Source of the DNA: Fen-1258 sp947085815 | GTDB taxonomy: Bacteria; Bacteroidota; Ignavibacteria; Ignavibacteriales; Melioribacteraceae | NCBI GenBank assembly: GCA_947085815.1 | Contig: CAMTXU010000003.1 | Coordinates: 62,001 to 126,000 of the forward strand | Length of the DNA: 64,000 nt | Reading direction: 5' to 3' | Shown here: positions 16,759 through 25,762 of the stretch, piece by piece | Layout of the letters: every line of letters begins with the position of its first letter | Position numbering within the stretch: the first letter of the stretch is position 1 | The notes under the pieces: generated by a model | Databases searched by the model: none | Told to the model about the DNA's origin: nothing | The model's input: only the letters and a program-made list of their open reading frames with translations | Program-made: the position numbers and the translations under genes

Positions 16759-18156
16759 TTATGGATTGGATTTTACTCTAATTTTTACAACTCCCCAAAA
16801 GTGAACAAAAGCCGCGAAAAATAGTCCGACAATCATTGGTTCAATTTGATTTAAAGCAATGGACGAAACTTGATCATGAATTAAAAACCAAAATAGACTC
16901 ACAAAGGCACCTCCAAGTATTTCAACTAATGCAAATATTCGAGAGACTTTCATTCTTTCCAAATACGCACCAAATACTAGAAGAATAATACCTGGAATGC
17001 ATATGCTGCCTATAACATACCATAAAGAGATAACCGATTGGACAAAATATGCAAGTGTAATAGAAATAAGTGCAGTGAAGACTAAACCAATTCGAGTATA
17101 AGTTGGAATTTTGTTCTCGGAAATTTCCCTACCCAACTTAAAAACAAAATCCCGGCCAAATGTTGAAGCACTCAAAAAAATGAAACTATTGAGTGTTGAA
17201 ATTATAGTTGCAAACATGGCTGCATAAAATATTCCTTTAGTTCCAATTCCCAAGATTTTTTCTGCATATAAAGGAAATGATATAACGGGGTTTTTAAGAT
17301 TTGGTAAGGCTGCGCGTGCGTACAATCCGGTGGAGGTAGTAAGAAAATCGAATAATATCATGAAGAAGACAGAGATAATAATTCCCCACTTTGCAACATA
17401 GCCGCTCTTTGCGGCGTAGCAACGCTGATGAAATCCCGGGTCTGCAAAAGTCCAAAGAGCTATAAGAAACCACACAATAACATATACAGGCGACACGTTT
17501 GATGTTAATCTTAAATGTTCTTCGGGAAGATTTTGACTTAGATAATTGTAGTCCCCTACATAGTAGAATGATATGATTACGATCACAAAAAAGCCAATAA
17601 ACATAATAAAGAATTGGAAGACGTCGGTATATAAATCCGCTTTGTACCCACCACGCAATAAATAAATTCCTGAGATAATAGTACTTAAGACGAGCGCCGG
17701 GAGTAATTTTATTTTAAAGATCAGACTCAAGAGGTTCGCCGTCATTAATAGATACGGCGCCGGAGAAACAAGAATAAAAATTAGAATGGATGAAATTAGC
17801 CCTACTTCCCTGCCATAGGTCTGCTCAAGTTTATCTGGAATAGTAAAAAGCGATGCATTATTAATTTTTTTTGCAAAAAATATTGCGAAAATAATAGCAA
17901 AAATATAATAAGGAAGTCCTTGGGTAAACCAGCTTAATAATCCATAACGATAAGTGAACTCTCCAACACCGAGAATTCCTCCATACCAAGTGGATACGTT
18001 CGTCATAACAAAAAGAAACAAACCAACTTTTCTGCCGGAGAGGAGAAAACCCGTTGTATCCCCTTCCACCTCTTTCTTTGGTAGGAAGCCTATTAGGAGT
18101 AGAATGGCAAAAAAAGAAATTAATATTGATATATCTAAAGGACTAAAAGAGACCAT
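16759..18156 (-). CDS. sodium:solute symporter (SSS family), candidate thiamine transporter
   Basis: Inner-membrane transporter of 465 residues with about 13 hydrophobic segments in SSS (SLC5) arrangement. Family marks: LLSGRKVGLFLFVMTNVSTWYGG near the N-terminus and the Na-site helix FATIISTLNSFIFLSAS in the middle. SSS proteins carry sugars, amino acids, pantothenate and other small solutes. Here the gene overlaps the thiamine pyrophosphokinase gene by 14 bp and is the last gene of an operon under a TPP riboswitch, so thiamine or a thiamine precursor is the likely substrate. SSS proteins have been proposed as thiamine carriers in other TPP regulons (ThiV). The specificity is inference. Confidence 0.85.
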   Translation of the reverse strand: MVSFSPLDISILISFFAILLLIGFLPKKEVEGDTTGFLLSGRKVGLFLFVMTNVSTWYGGILGVGEFTYRYGLLSWFTQGLPYYIFAIIFAIFFAKKINNASLFTIPDKLEQTYGREVGLISSILIFILVSPAPYLLMTANLLSLIFKIKLLPALVLSTIISGIYLLRGGYKADLYTDVFQFFIMFIGFFVIVIISFYYVGDYNYLSQNLPEEHLRLTSNVSPVYVIVWFLIALWTFADPGFHQRCYAAKSGYVAKWGIIISVFFMILFDFLTTSTGLYARAALPNLKNPVISFPLYAEKILGIGTKGIFYAAMFATIISTLNSFIFLSASTFGRDFVFKLGREISENKIPTYTRIGLVFTALISITLAYFVQSVISLWYVIGSICIPGIILLVFGAYLERMKVSRIFALVEILGGAFVSLFWFLIHDQVSSIALNQIEPMIVGLFFAAFVHFWGVVKIRVKSNP

Positions 18157-18796
18157 AATTTCTCATAGTTTCAAAATTGCGGATCACAAAAACAACTCCA
18201 CCTTTAATTTTTAGCAAAACTTTACTTTGCAAGGCAACATTGCTCGTGCTTTCTTTTTTACCGAATGGTAGTGAGACATTTTTGAGTTGATATTTAAGTC
18301 CAGTTGAAGTTATGCGTGTCTTAGTATCTATTCCGTAAATCGATATTGTTTCCCTTTGAACTGTTTTCAGTGTAACATTACCTGAATAGGCTGAAAGAAG
18401 AGATTTTTTATGTACGATTTTAATACTCACTCGATTGAAATATTTCAAGACCATTCCAATATTGCAGAAAGAATGATCTAGCCTATCGCCGGTTGAACCA
18501 AGTAATATCACCTCACTAAATCTATTTTTAATTGCATATTTCAAACATTTTTCAGCGTCCGTATCGTTTTGGCGTTTAATCTGAATAATTTTACTTTTAC
18601 CGCTAAAGTATCTAAGCACATCAGGATTAATGGAATCCAAATCGCCAATTATAAAATCCGGTATTAAACCAAGTTTTGCAGCAGAGTTAGCTCCTCCATC
18701 CGCACAAATTAATGAGTTATAATCCAAACTCTGAAAGAAGTTAAATACTTTTTTTGACGGTGGCTCTCCGTTAGCGAGTATGATGCACTTCTTCAT
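18143..18796 (-). CDS. thiN: thiamine pyrophosphokinase
   Basis: Transfers pyrophosphate from ATP to thiamine, giving TPP directly; 217 residues. Typical TPK motifs: CADGGANSA, FIIGDLDSI, NDTDAEKCL and LLGSTGDRLDHSFCN. The C-terminal thiamine-binding domain is compact and beta-rich, with STGLKYQL and FGKKESTSNVA, the Ser-Asn of the binding site. The ATG at 18796 overlaps the receptor stop (TGATG), and the gene overlaps the symporter by 14 bp, so the three are translationally linked. With the riboswitch upstream, this is a salvage pathway in which imported thiamine is converted to TPP. Confidence 0.93.
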   Translation of the reverse strand: MKKCIILANGEPPSKKVFNFFQSLDYNSLICADGGANSAAKLGLIPDFIIGDLDSINPDVLRYFSGKSKIIQIKRQNDTDAEKCLKYAIKNRFSEVILLGSTGDRLDHSFCNIGMVLKYFNRVSIKIVHKKSLLSAYSGNVTLKTVQRETISIYGIDTKTRITSTGLKYQLKNVSLPFGKKESTSNVALQSKVLLKIKGGVVFVIRNFETMRNYGLF

Positions 18797-21288
18797 CACA
18801 GACCTAAATTTATTCCAATAATAAAATTCCTCTCTGCAGCCGGAAAATATTCTTTTCCAATTCCATAAGCGGCATATAAGTTATCAAACAAGTTATTCAC
18901 CTGAAAAAATATTCGCACATTTTTAGCAAATTGTTCTAAGGACAAATTATACGCTGCGAAAATATTAGTAACAAAATATGCGTCTACTCTATTATCAGAG
19001 TAATCGGTTATACCGGGATATTTTTTAGCGAACTCGCCTAACTTTGTGCCATAATTGTCCGTGAAAAAGTCTCCAACATATTTTGCGTTCACTTGCGCAA
19101 AGAAGTTTTCGTAATTGAATTTTATAATTGTGTTAAAAGTGATATTTGGGAAACCGCTAATTCGATTTCCAGATAAATCAACTTTTGCAATTTCCTTTTT
19201 ACCGGATGAAGGGTTTTTATACTTAATAAAAGTATTTCCTACACTAATATAATTGTTCGAAAGCGAACCGTTCATTACAATTTCCAAAAAGTCCCCAAGT
19301 TTGAAATCACTTAATGCCTCAAAACCATAATGAATGGTCTGATCCATATTTCCGGTAACCGGCTGACCAAATCTATCAACTTGTCCTTTTTTAACAATCT
19401 CATCACTGAAAAGCATATAGTAAAAATTGAGCGATAAATTAATTTTCTCTTTGGTGAAAGAAGTGCCGACTTCAAAATTGTTCATAGTTTCCGGTTTGAC
19501 TAATGGATTGGAGAAATTATAAATACCTGAAGAAGATACTTCAAACTGCGGAGTTGCGCCGCCGCTCGATTCAGCGGCATTGTAATAATTTTTTAACCGC
19601 GGCTCACGCGATACTCTTGCAAATGAAAAATACAAATTCAAGTCCGGCGTAAATTTATAATTCATTCCGAATCGTGGATTAAAAAATAAATTACTAACCT
19701 CAAATTCATTCCCAAGATATTTCTCGTTCATAAATTTATAATTATGATAAGCCAGTTGCCCTTCGAGAAGGAAATTGATCCGTTCATTTAAATAATAATT
19801 TTCATGTGCATAAAAACTTACAATATCATTTCCACCTTCATATTGATAATAGCGGTAATTCTTGGTCAAACCAACCGGAAGATTTTCACCAAAGTTCAAA
19901 CTTCCCCAATGGAGTGAGCGGTGTATACGCATTTCACCGCCAAGGATCAATTCGCCATCAGAATGTTTAATGCTTAAACGCGGTATCCATCCCCACTGTT
20001 TATTGTTAACCATGGCACGTATTAGCGCGTTGCCCGGATTATTGGAAGGTTGGAAGCCAAATTTACGGGATATTCTGAAATAATTTGTATCTGCCCATGA
20101 TCCATCATAATCGAAGAAACCATCACCTAATACTAAAAATAGTGCATTGTTTATGGTCACTTTGTCACTAAGCTTCAATTCATTTAATATCTCAAAATGC
20201 GGTTGAGAAAAATTCTCTATTTCATCCGGGCGTCTTTCGAGTGTGTATGTATACTTTTTATTATCGGCTTCCCAGTAAGAATAGTTGCCTTTCCGCAATT
20301 CTTTATTTGAGATAGCAAATTTTGGAAGTCCCGTATAGGCAAGTCCATCAGCAATGGGACCACCAAAAATATTTAGTTGAGTTGTTGAATTATCATCAAA
20401 TCTGATAGCACTCATATGAAATGATTTAAAATCGATCCAGCTTGAATTCCGGTATCCGCTGCTTAACGTTTGCGAGAGTTTGGCATAAAAAGAATATTTA
20501 TTCGAAACGAGCCCGCTTGAAAATTGCGCCGAATATTTTCTTGTATTATAACTTCCAAATGATGAAGAGAAATTCATTTTGGGTTTATCGGAAAATGAAG
20601 ATGTAATTATATTGATTGAACCTCCAACCGCCGGATAACCAACAATGCCGGAACCTGCCCCACGTTGCACCTGAATTAGCTCCGTGCTTTCAAGCAGATC
20701 CGGAAAATCCAGCCAATAAACGTTGTGATCTTCCGGATCATTTTGTGGAATTCCATTTATTGAAACTGAGATTCTTCTTTGATCAAATCCACGGATGCTT
20801 AGATAGTTATAACCTAGTCCGTTTCCATTCTCGGAATAAAAAGTAATCGAGGGTTGATAGCTTAACATTTCCGGAATGTCTTGATTTATATATACCTGTT
20901 TGATAGATGAGCGGTCAATCTTCGAAAATGTTAATGGTGTGATTCCTTCAGTGCCAATGTTTCCTCTTACAAGTATAGTTTGACTTGTTATCAGTTTACT
21001 TTCAAGAAAAATATTTTTAGAGGAAGTAGTGAAATCATTCACCGATATTTTCTTTGCGATGAACCCGACATGACTGAAGAGTAAGAGATCATCATTGTTT
21101 AATTGATCTCTGAGTTCGAAGAATCCATTTTGATCAGATATTGTTCCGGTTCCGGTACGTTCAACGACAATACTTACAAAATTGAGGGGTGTTTTATTTG
21201 ACTTATCAAAAATATGTCCCGTCAGGAATTGCGCATTCATATTAATTTGAGAGGCAATTAATAGTAAAAAAGCAGTCAAGTACTTCAT
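18796..21288 (-). CDS. TonB-dependent receptor, probable thiamine uptake
   Basis: Outer-membrane receptor of 830 residues. Signal peptide (residues 1-19, ending MNAQ), then a carboxypeptidase-D-like regulatory domain (about 20-105; GHIFDKSNKTPLNFVSI), TonB plug (about 120-230; QVQRGAGSGIVGYPAVGGSI) and a 22-stranded-type barrel to the end. The last residues (ERNFIIGINLGL) fit the aromatic C-terminal beta-signal loosely. It is first in a riboswitch-controlled operon with thiamine pyrophosphokinase and an SSS symporter, so it probably carries thiamine across the outer membrane. AGGAG lies 8 bases before the ATG. Confidence 0.9.
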   Translation of the reverse strand: MKYLTAFLLLIASQINMNAQFLTGHIFDKSNKTPLNFVSIVVERTGTGTISDQNGFFELRDQLNNDDLLLFSHVGFIAKKISVNDFTTSSKNIFLESKLITSQTILVRGNIGTEGITPLTFSKIDRSSIKQVYINQDIPEMLSYQPSITFYSENGNGLGYNYLSIRGFDQRRISVSINGIPQNDPEDHNVYWLDFPDLLESTELIQVQRGAGSGIVGYPAVGGSINIITSSFSDKPKMNFSSSFGSYNTRKYSAQFSSGLVSNKYSFYAKLSQTLSSGYRNSSWIDFKSFHMSAIRFDDNSTTQLNIFGGPIADGLAYTGLPKFAISNKELRKGNYSYWEADNKKYTYTLERRPDEIENFSQPHFEILNELKLSDKVTINNALFLVLGDGFFDYDGSWADTNYFRISRKFGFQPSNNPGNALIRAMVNNKQWGWIPRLSIKHSDGELILGGEMRIHRSLHWGSLNFGENLPVGLTKNYRYYQYEGGNDIVSFYAHENYYLNERINFLLEGQLAYHNYKFMNEKYLGNEFEVSNLFFNPRFGMNYKFTPDLNLYFSFARVSREPRLKNYYNAAESSGGATPQFEVSSSGIYNFSNPLVKPETMNNFEVGTSFTKEKINLSLNFYYMLFSDEIVKKGQVDRFGQPVTGNMDQTIHYGFEALSDFKLGDFLEIVMNGSLSNNYISVGNTFIKYKNPSSGKKEIAKVDLSGNRISGFPNITFNTIIKFNYENFFAQVNAKYVGDFFTDNYGTKLGEFAKKYPGITDYSDNRVDAYFVTNIFAAYNLSLEQFAKNVRIFFQVNNLFDNLYAAYGIGKEYFPAAERNFIIGINLGL

Positions 21289-21310
21289 TTCATTTCTCCT
21301 TATAGATTAG

Positions 21311-21337
21311 AAATAAAAAAGCCGTTCAGGAAACGGC
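21311..21337 (-). terminator. riboswitch-controlled intrinsic terminator
   Basis: Reverse strand: 6-bp stem GCCGTT / AACGGC with a 5-base loop (21321-21337) followed by a T-rich run (21311-21320). It is positioned between the TPP aptamer and the receptor start. The 5' arm can instead pair with the 3' strand of aptamer stem P1, giving an on/off switch. Confidence 0.85.
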
Positions 21338-21357
21338 TGTACTTGATTACTCATGTA

Positions 21358-21443
21358 CCGTTTTCCTACGCTGGCATTATCCAGATCAGGTTTAAGGGTT
21401 TATTCTCAGCTATCCGCTCAGTTTTGGGATGCACCCCTAACAG
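21358..21443 (-). promoter_or_regulatory. TPP riboswitch (THI element)
   Basis: On the reverse strand, the conserved THI-box blocks appear in order: AGGGGTGC, GCTGAGA, ACCCTT, ACCTGATCTGGATAATGCC and AGCGTAGGAAAA. P1 is CTGTT (21439-21443) with AACGG (21358-21362). The 3' P1 strand AAACGGTAC (21355-21363) can also pair with GTAC-A-GCCGTTT (21331-21342), which contains the 5' arm of the terminator. TPP binding would stabilise P1, free the terminator arm and stop transcription; without TPP the antiterminator forms. It controls the receptor-TPK-symporter operon. Confidence 0.97.
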
Positions 21444-21450
21444 CTTTTTA

Positions 21451-21479
21451 ATTATGTTAAGAACTATTTTATTTTTGAA
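21451..21479 (-). promoter_or_regulatory. possible promoter of the thiamine operon
   Basis: Reverse strand TTCAAA (21474-21479), 17 bases, then CATAAT (21451-21456), just upstream of the TPP aptamer. The -35 part lies inside the last codons of the upstream gene. Only a sigma-70-like match; weak. Confidence 0.3.
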
Positions 21480-24081
21480 TTTTTATTTTCTGTCCCACTT
21501 TTACTCGATCATTAGAAAGATTGTTCCAGGTGATTAGATCGGAGACAAGTACATTATTATTTTTAGCTATTGTCCAGAGAGACTCACCCTCTCGAACAGA
21601 ATGAATAGCTACGTTACTATTCTTCTGGTCAGTATTTTTGCTTCTCGAAGAGGAAATATTTTGTAAATCAGAATTATTTTTTGTCTTCGAGCTTTTAGCC
21701 GAAGGTTCAACATCAGAATAGATTACAACAGCTTTTCCAAGAACAACTTTATTGCTGCCAAGATTATTCCACTTTTTAATATCAGTAATAGAGACTTTAA
21801 ACATCTCGGCGATTTCGCCAATAGTATCCCCATCTTTCACTGTATAATGGAGAATGTTTCCATCTTTAGGTGTCGTATTATCGCCTAAGGATGTAGTATA
21901 ATCTTTGGCGTGAACAATTAAGACATTTCCGATTCTGATTTTGTCGTTGCTAAGTTTATTCCATTTTCTTAGTTGAGCCGTGGTAACGCCATATTTCAGA
22001 GCAATTTTCCCGAGAGAATCACCTGATCTTACTTTGTATTTTGAAGTTTTATTGCTCGCTAACGAACCCGTACCACTGGATTTTCTATATTCGGCCGAAT
22101 AAATCATCAATTTTTTCCCACTAGCCAACCGATCACTTTTAAGATTATTCCAGCTCCTTAAATTCGCAACGGAAACTCCATATTTCTTGGCAATACCCGA
22201 TAAAGTCTCGCCGCTCAAAATTCTATGCTCTACACCGGTATCCCCGGAATTTACGAATAGAAGATTTTTCTTTTCAGCCTCACTCATATTATTGATTGAT
22301 GTGAAATATTCCACTTTCTCGTTCGGAACTATAATAGTAAGTTCTTCTCCTACTCTTACGGTTGAAGTGTATGGTAAATTATTCCAGTTGCGAATATCAG
22401 AAACTCGTACGTTAAAAAGGTCTCCGATTGCTATAAGATTATCTTTACTTTTAACTAGATACTTAATTACTGATTTACCTTCGGGCACTGTAAAACTGAT
22501 AGAATCGGAAGCCATATTATCATAAATTTTTGAGAACTTATTTTCGTCGGTGTTGTTGGTGAACTCAAGCTTGTATGAGGGATTTTGATCCAAAGTTTTT
22601 AGCTCGTCCTCAAGAGCCGGAAGTATATCTGTGTTTACAGCGAGATCTTCTGGACTAAAGTTTGAAACAGGTATTTTTATCTCCGAGCCTGTTTTTAATC
22701 TTGATTGTGGAGAAACACTGTTAACATCTGCCAGAGTTGAAATGCTTATATCATATTTTGCAGCAATTTCAGATAATTTTTCACCACGTTTAACAGTGTG
22801 GGACTCAAAAAGCACTCTCGCATTATCGGGAATACTGCTTAAATTCTGAACAAAAGCATCGTAAGACTTTGTGGGGACACGCAATGGATATCCTCCATCA
22901 AAATTAGAAGGGGTACTATTCTGTGTCAGTTCAGGATTCATATCACGAAGGAGATCCACGCTTATTCCAGCGCATTTAGCTAGAATACTTAGATCTATGG
23001 CATCATCAATTTTATGAATTGTAAATTCGTGCGGTTTTTCGAACTGGATATTGGTAAACCCATATTGCTCTGGACGACTTGCTATTATTGTGACGGCAAT
23101 ATATTGAGGGATATAATTTCGAGTTTCTTTTGGCAAGAATGGACGAATTTGCCAAAAATCCTTAGAACCAGCTCTTCTGATAGCTTTTCTTACTCTTCCT
23201 TCACCACTATTGTAAGAGGCTAAAGCAAGATACCAATCACCAAGTGAATAATAAAGATCTCTCAAATGTCGAGCAGCAGCATAAGTAGCTTTTTCGGGAT
23301 CTTTTCTTTCATCGATATTAAAACTAACATTCATGTCATAAAGCCGGGCAGTTCCTCTAACAAACTGCCAAAGACCAACTGCTTTAGCCCAAGAGCGTGC
23401 ATGTGGATTCAATCCACTCTCGACCATGCTTAAGTAGATTAATTGCTGAGGAACTTTTTCTTCGGCAAATACTTTTGCCATTAGCGGAAAATACTTTCCC
23501 GAGCGTGAAAGCCAGCTTTCAAGATGATGTCTTCCTCTTCCGGTGAAATATTCGATATATTGTTCAACATAGCGGTTAACTTCCAGAGGAAAATCTCCAA
23601 CAACTACCGTGGTGGTCGTGCCTATGTAATTCTTTACTTCAGTGCTGTCTCCCTCTTGAATAACATCCGGTACATTTTTGTTCATCCACTCTTCCAATGC
23701 ATAAATAGAGGCGTTTGCCGGTAATTCATCTAAGCTTTCAATGTACTTTTGGTAGTCTTCTACAATGGAACTTTCCAGTTCGGAATAGGAAGTGTTACTT
23801 TCTATCTCCGGATAATAACTAAGTTTAATAATAGTTGATAATGCGGATTCGTAATAGTTAAGTGTCTCAACTTTAAATCCCAATTTTTGTTGGTATAGTG
23901 CGTTCACATAATCTTTTCTGGCACTTTCCAACAATTCATTCATTCTTGATGGCGTTTTAACAATTTTAATTGAGTCTGTGCGGACTGAACTAGAAAACCG
24001 TGTGGAGGATTGATATGTACTGCATGAGGTGATTGAGATAATAAGTATTATCGCAATGAATAGGAAGTGCAGTTTTTTCAC
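21469..24081 (-). CDS. membrane-bound lytic transglycosylase with six LysM repeats (MltD-like)
   Basis: Peptidoglycan-cleaving lipoprotein of 870 residues. The N-terminus has a lipobox (ISITSC, Cys about residue 20). A helical region leads to the SLT catalytic domain (about 200-340): MVESGLNPHARS with the catalytic Glu, GLWQFVRGTAR and ALASYNSGEGRV. After a linker come six LysM peptidoglycan-binding repeats of about 45 residues, recognisable by GxxLxxIAxxYxVSxxxLxxWNNL; the first two are more diverged. Domain order is that of MltD, but with more LysM units than the two in E. coli. It lies upstream of the thiamine operon and has its own promoter-like site. Confidence 0.93.
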   Translation of the reverse strand: MKKLHFLFIAIILIISITSCSTYQSSTRFSSSVRTDSIKIVKTPSRMNELLESARKDYVNALYQQKLGFKVETLNYYESALSTIIKLSYYPEIESNTSYSELESSIVEDYQKYIESLDELPANASIYALEEWMNKNVPDVIQEGDSTEVKNYIGTTTTVVVGDFPLEVNRYVEQYIEYFTGRGRHHLESWLSRSGKYFPLMAKVFAEEKVPQQLIYLSMVESGLNPHARSWAKAVGLWQFVRGTARLYDMNVSFNIDERKDPEKATYAAARHLRDLYYSLGDWYLALASYNSGEGRVRKAIRRAGSKDFWQIRPFLPKETRNYIPQYIAVTIIASRPEQYGFTNIQFEKPHEFTIHKIDDAIDLSILAKCAGISVDLLRDMNPELTQNSTPSNFDGGYPLRVPTKSYDAFVQNLSSIPDNARVLFESHTVKRGEKLSEIAAKYDISISTLADVNSVSPQSRLKTGSEIKIPVSNFSPEDLAVNTDILPALEDELKTLDQNPSYKLEFTNNTDENKFSKIYDNMASDSISFTVPEGKSVIKYLVKSKDNLIAIGDLFNVRVSDIRNWNNLPYTSTVRVGEELTIIVPNEKVEYFTSINNMSEAEKKNLLFVNSGDTGVEHRILSGETLSGIAKKYGVSVANLRSWNNLKSDRLASGKKLMIYSAEYRKSSGTGSLASNKTSKYKVRSGDSLGKIALKYGVTTAQLRKWNKLSNDKIRIGNVLIVHAKDYTTSLGDNTTPKDGNILHYTVKDGDTIGEIAEMFKVSITDIKKWNNLGSNKVVLGKAVVIYSDVEPSAKSSKTKNNSDLQNISSSRSKNTDQKNSNVAIHSVREGESLWTIAKNNNVLVSDLITWNNLSNDRVKVGQKIKIQK

Positions 24082-24111
24082 ATAGGCTCCATTTACTTAA
24101 ATTTTGATCTC

Positions 24112-24140
24112 AATTTAATTCGTTATAAACGGATTGTCAA
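24112..24140 (-). promoter_or_regulatory. promoter of the LysM transglycosylase gene
   Basis: Reverse strand TTGACA (24135-24140), 17 bases, TAAATT (24112-24117). It also reads as TTG-N20-TAAATTGA, a partial Bacteroidota -7 element. About 30 bases upstream of the ATG at 24081. Confidence 0.45.
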
Positions 24141-24202
24141 GTTAGTTTATGATATAAGACCAGTTTAGTGTTTGTAAATAAATAAGTTAGGTTTATAAAA
24201 AA

Positions 24203-25747
24203 TCAAAGAGGAATATTACAATGCTTCTTTTTCGGATTTATATCCACTTTAGTTTTTAGTAGTTGGAATGCATGTACAATTTTAATTCTCGTCTCTCTTG
24301 GTATGATTACCTCATCAATATAGCCGCGTTCTGCTGCAATGTAGGGATTAGTAAATTTTTCGACGTAATCCGACAATTTCTCGTTTAATTTCTCATCGGG
24401 ATTATCGGCAGCAGCAATTTCTTTCTTGAAAATAATTTCCACAGCACCTTTGGGTCCCATAACCGCTATCTCGGCGCTTGGCCATGCAAAGTTGAAATCA
24501 CCTCTAATATGTTTTGAGTTCATAACATCATAAGCTCCGCCATAAGCTTTGCGAACTATTACGGTTACTTTAGGAACAGTGGCTTCACAAAAGGCAAAAA
24601 GAAGTTTAGAGCCATGCCGAATTATTCCATTCCACTCTTGTTCTGTACCGGGTAGAAATCCGGGAACATCTTCCAAGACAAGCAGTGGAATATTAAATGC
24701 ATCACAAAAACGGATAAAACGCGCACCTTTAACAGATGAATTAATATCCAAAACGCCTGCTAATACTTGCGGTTGATTTGCAACTATTCCAACCGAAACA
24801 CCCCCTACCCTTCCAAAACCAACTATGATATTTTGTGCGTAATTTTCATGCACTTCTAGAAATTCACTATCATCGATCAGCAATGAGATGATTTCTCTCA
24901 TATCATAGGGTTTATTAGGAGTATCGGGAATTACAGAATCTAATTTTATTTCAGTAAGATCTTTAGTAAAATCAAATTCTTTTTCCGGCGGAAGATCCTT
25001 CCAATTAAGCGGAAGATAGCCGATTAGTTTACGTAAATTATCAAGTACTTCTACTTCGCTTTCATAAACAAAATGAGCCACTCCGCTTTTTGATGCGTGA
25101 GTTTCAGCGCCGCCAAGATCTTCGAAACTTACCTCTTCATGTGTAACTGTTTTAACAACATTTGGTCCGGTAACAAACATATGACTGCTCAGCTTCACCA
25201 TAAAAATAAAATCTGTGATTGCGGGAGAGTAGACAGCGCCGCCCGCACAAGGTCCAAGAATAGCCGATATCTGCGGTACTACTCCGGATGCTAAAGTGTT
25301 GCGCAGAAATATTTCCGCATAACCTCCTAAACTAACTACCCCCTCTTGAATTCTGGCACCGCCCGAATCGTTTAGACCAATTACAGGAATACCGATTTTC
25401 ATTGCCATATCCATTATTTTACAAATTTTTTCGGCGTGAGACTCAGAGAGCGATCCGCCGAAAACTGTAAAATCCTGACTGAAAAGAGCTATTTGCCTTC
25501 CATTAATTTTGGCAAAACCGGTTACAACTCCATCGCCCGGAAATTTTTGATTTTCCAATCCGAAGTCAGTTGAGCGATGTTTAACAAACATATCCACTTC
25601 TTGAAAAGATCCTTCATCTACAAGAAGTTGAATTCTCTCACGTGCTGTAAGTTTTCCTTTTTCATGCTGGGATTTAATTCTCTCTGCACCGCCGCCAAGT
25701 TGGGCTTCAATTCTTAATTTTTCTAATCTGACTATTTTTTCTTTCAT
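24203..25747 (-). CDS. acyl-CoA carboxylase carboxyltransferase subunit (propionyl-CoA carboxylase beta / MmdA type)
   Basis: Biotin-dependent carboxyltransferase of 514 residues moving CO2 between carboxybiotin and propionyl-/methylmalonyl-CoA. Crotonase-like N and C halves are both present: GKLTARERIQLL, SQDFTVFGGSLSESHAEKI, GGARIQEGV and GPCAGGAVYSPA (first oxyanion hole), then VLAGVLDINSSVKGARFIRF and RKAYGGAYDVM. The Asp in the last motif is the position I associate with propionyl-CoA preference. No biotin carboxylase, biotin carrier or membrane decarboxylase subunit is adjacent, so carboxylase and decarboxylase roles cannot be separated. ATG at 25747, 15 bp after the ABC ATPase gene. 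Confidence 0.9.
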   Translation of the reverse strand: MKEKIVRLEKLRIEAQLGGGAERIKSQHEKGKLTARERIQLLVDEGSFQEVDMFVKHRSTDFGLENQKFPGDGVVTGFAKINGRQIALFSQDFTVFGGSLSESHAEKICKIMDMAMKIGIPVIGLNDSGGARIQEGVVSLGGYAEIFLRNTLASGVVPQISAILGPCAGGAVYSPAITDFIFMVKLSSHMFVTGPNVVKTVTHEEVSFEDLGGAETHASKSGVAHFVYESEVEVLDNLRKLIGYLPLNWKDLPPEKEFDFTKDLTEIKLDSVIPDTPNKPYDMREIISLLIDDSEFLEVHENYAQNIIVGFGRVGGVSVGIVANQPQVLAGVLDINSSVKGARFIRFCDAFNIPLLVLEDVPGFLPGTEQEWNGIIRHGSKLLFAFCEATVPKVTVIVRKAYGGAYDVMNSKHIRGDFNFAWPSAEIAVMGPKGAVEIIFKKEIAAADNPDEKLNEKLSDYVEKFTNPYIAAERGYIDEVIIPRETRIKIVHAFQLLKTKVDINPKKKHCNIPL

Positions 25748-25762
25748 ATTCGAGATTCCGGT

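Noticed and set aside
21469..24081. DNA tandem repeats in the LysM gene
   Set aside because: The six LysM units are repeats at protein level only; the DNA is well diverged and gives no new structure.
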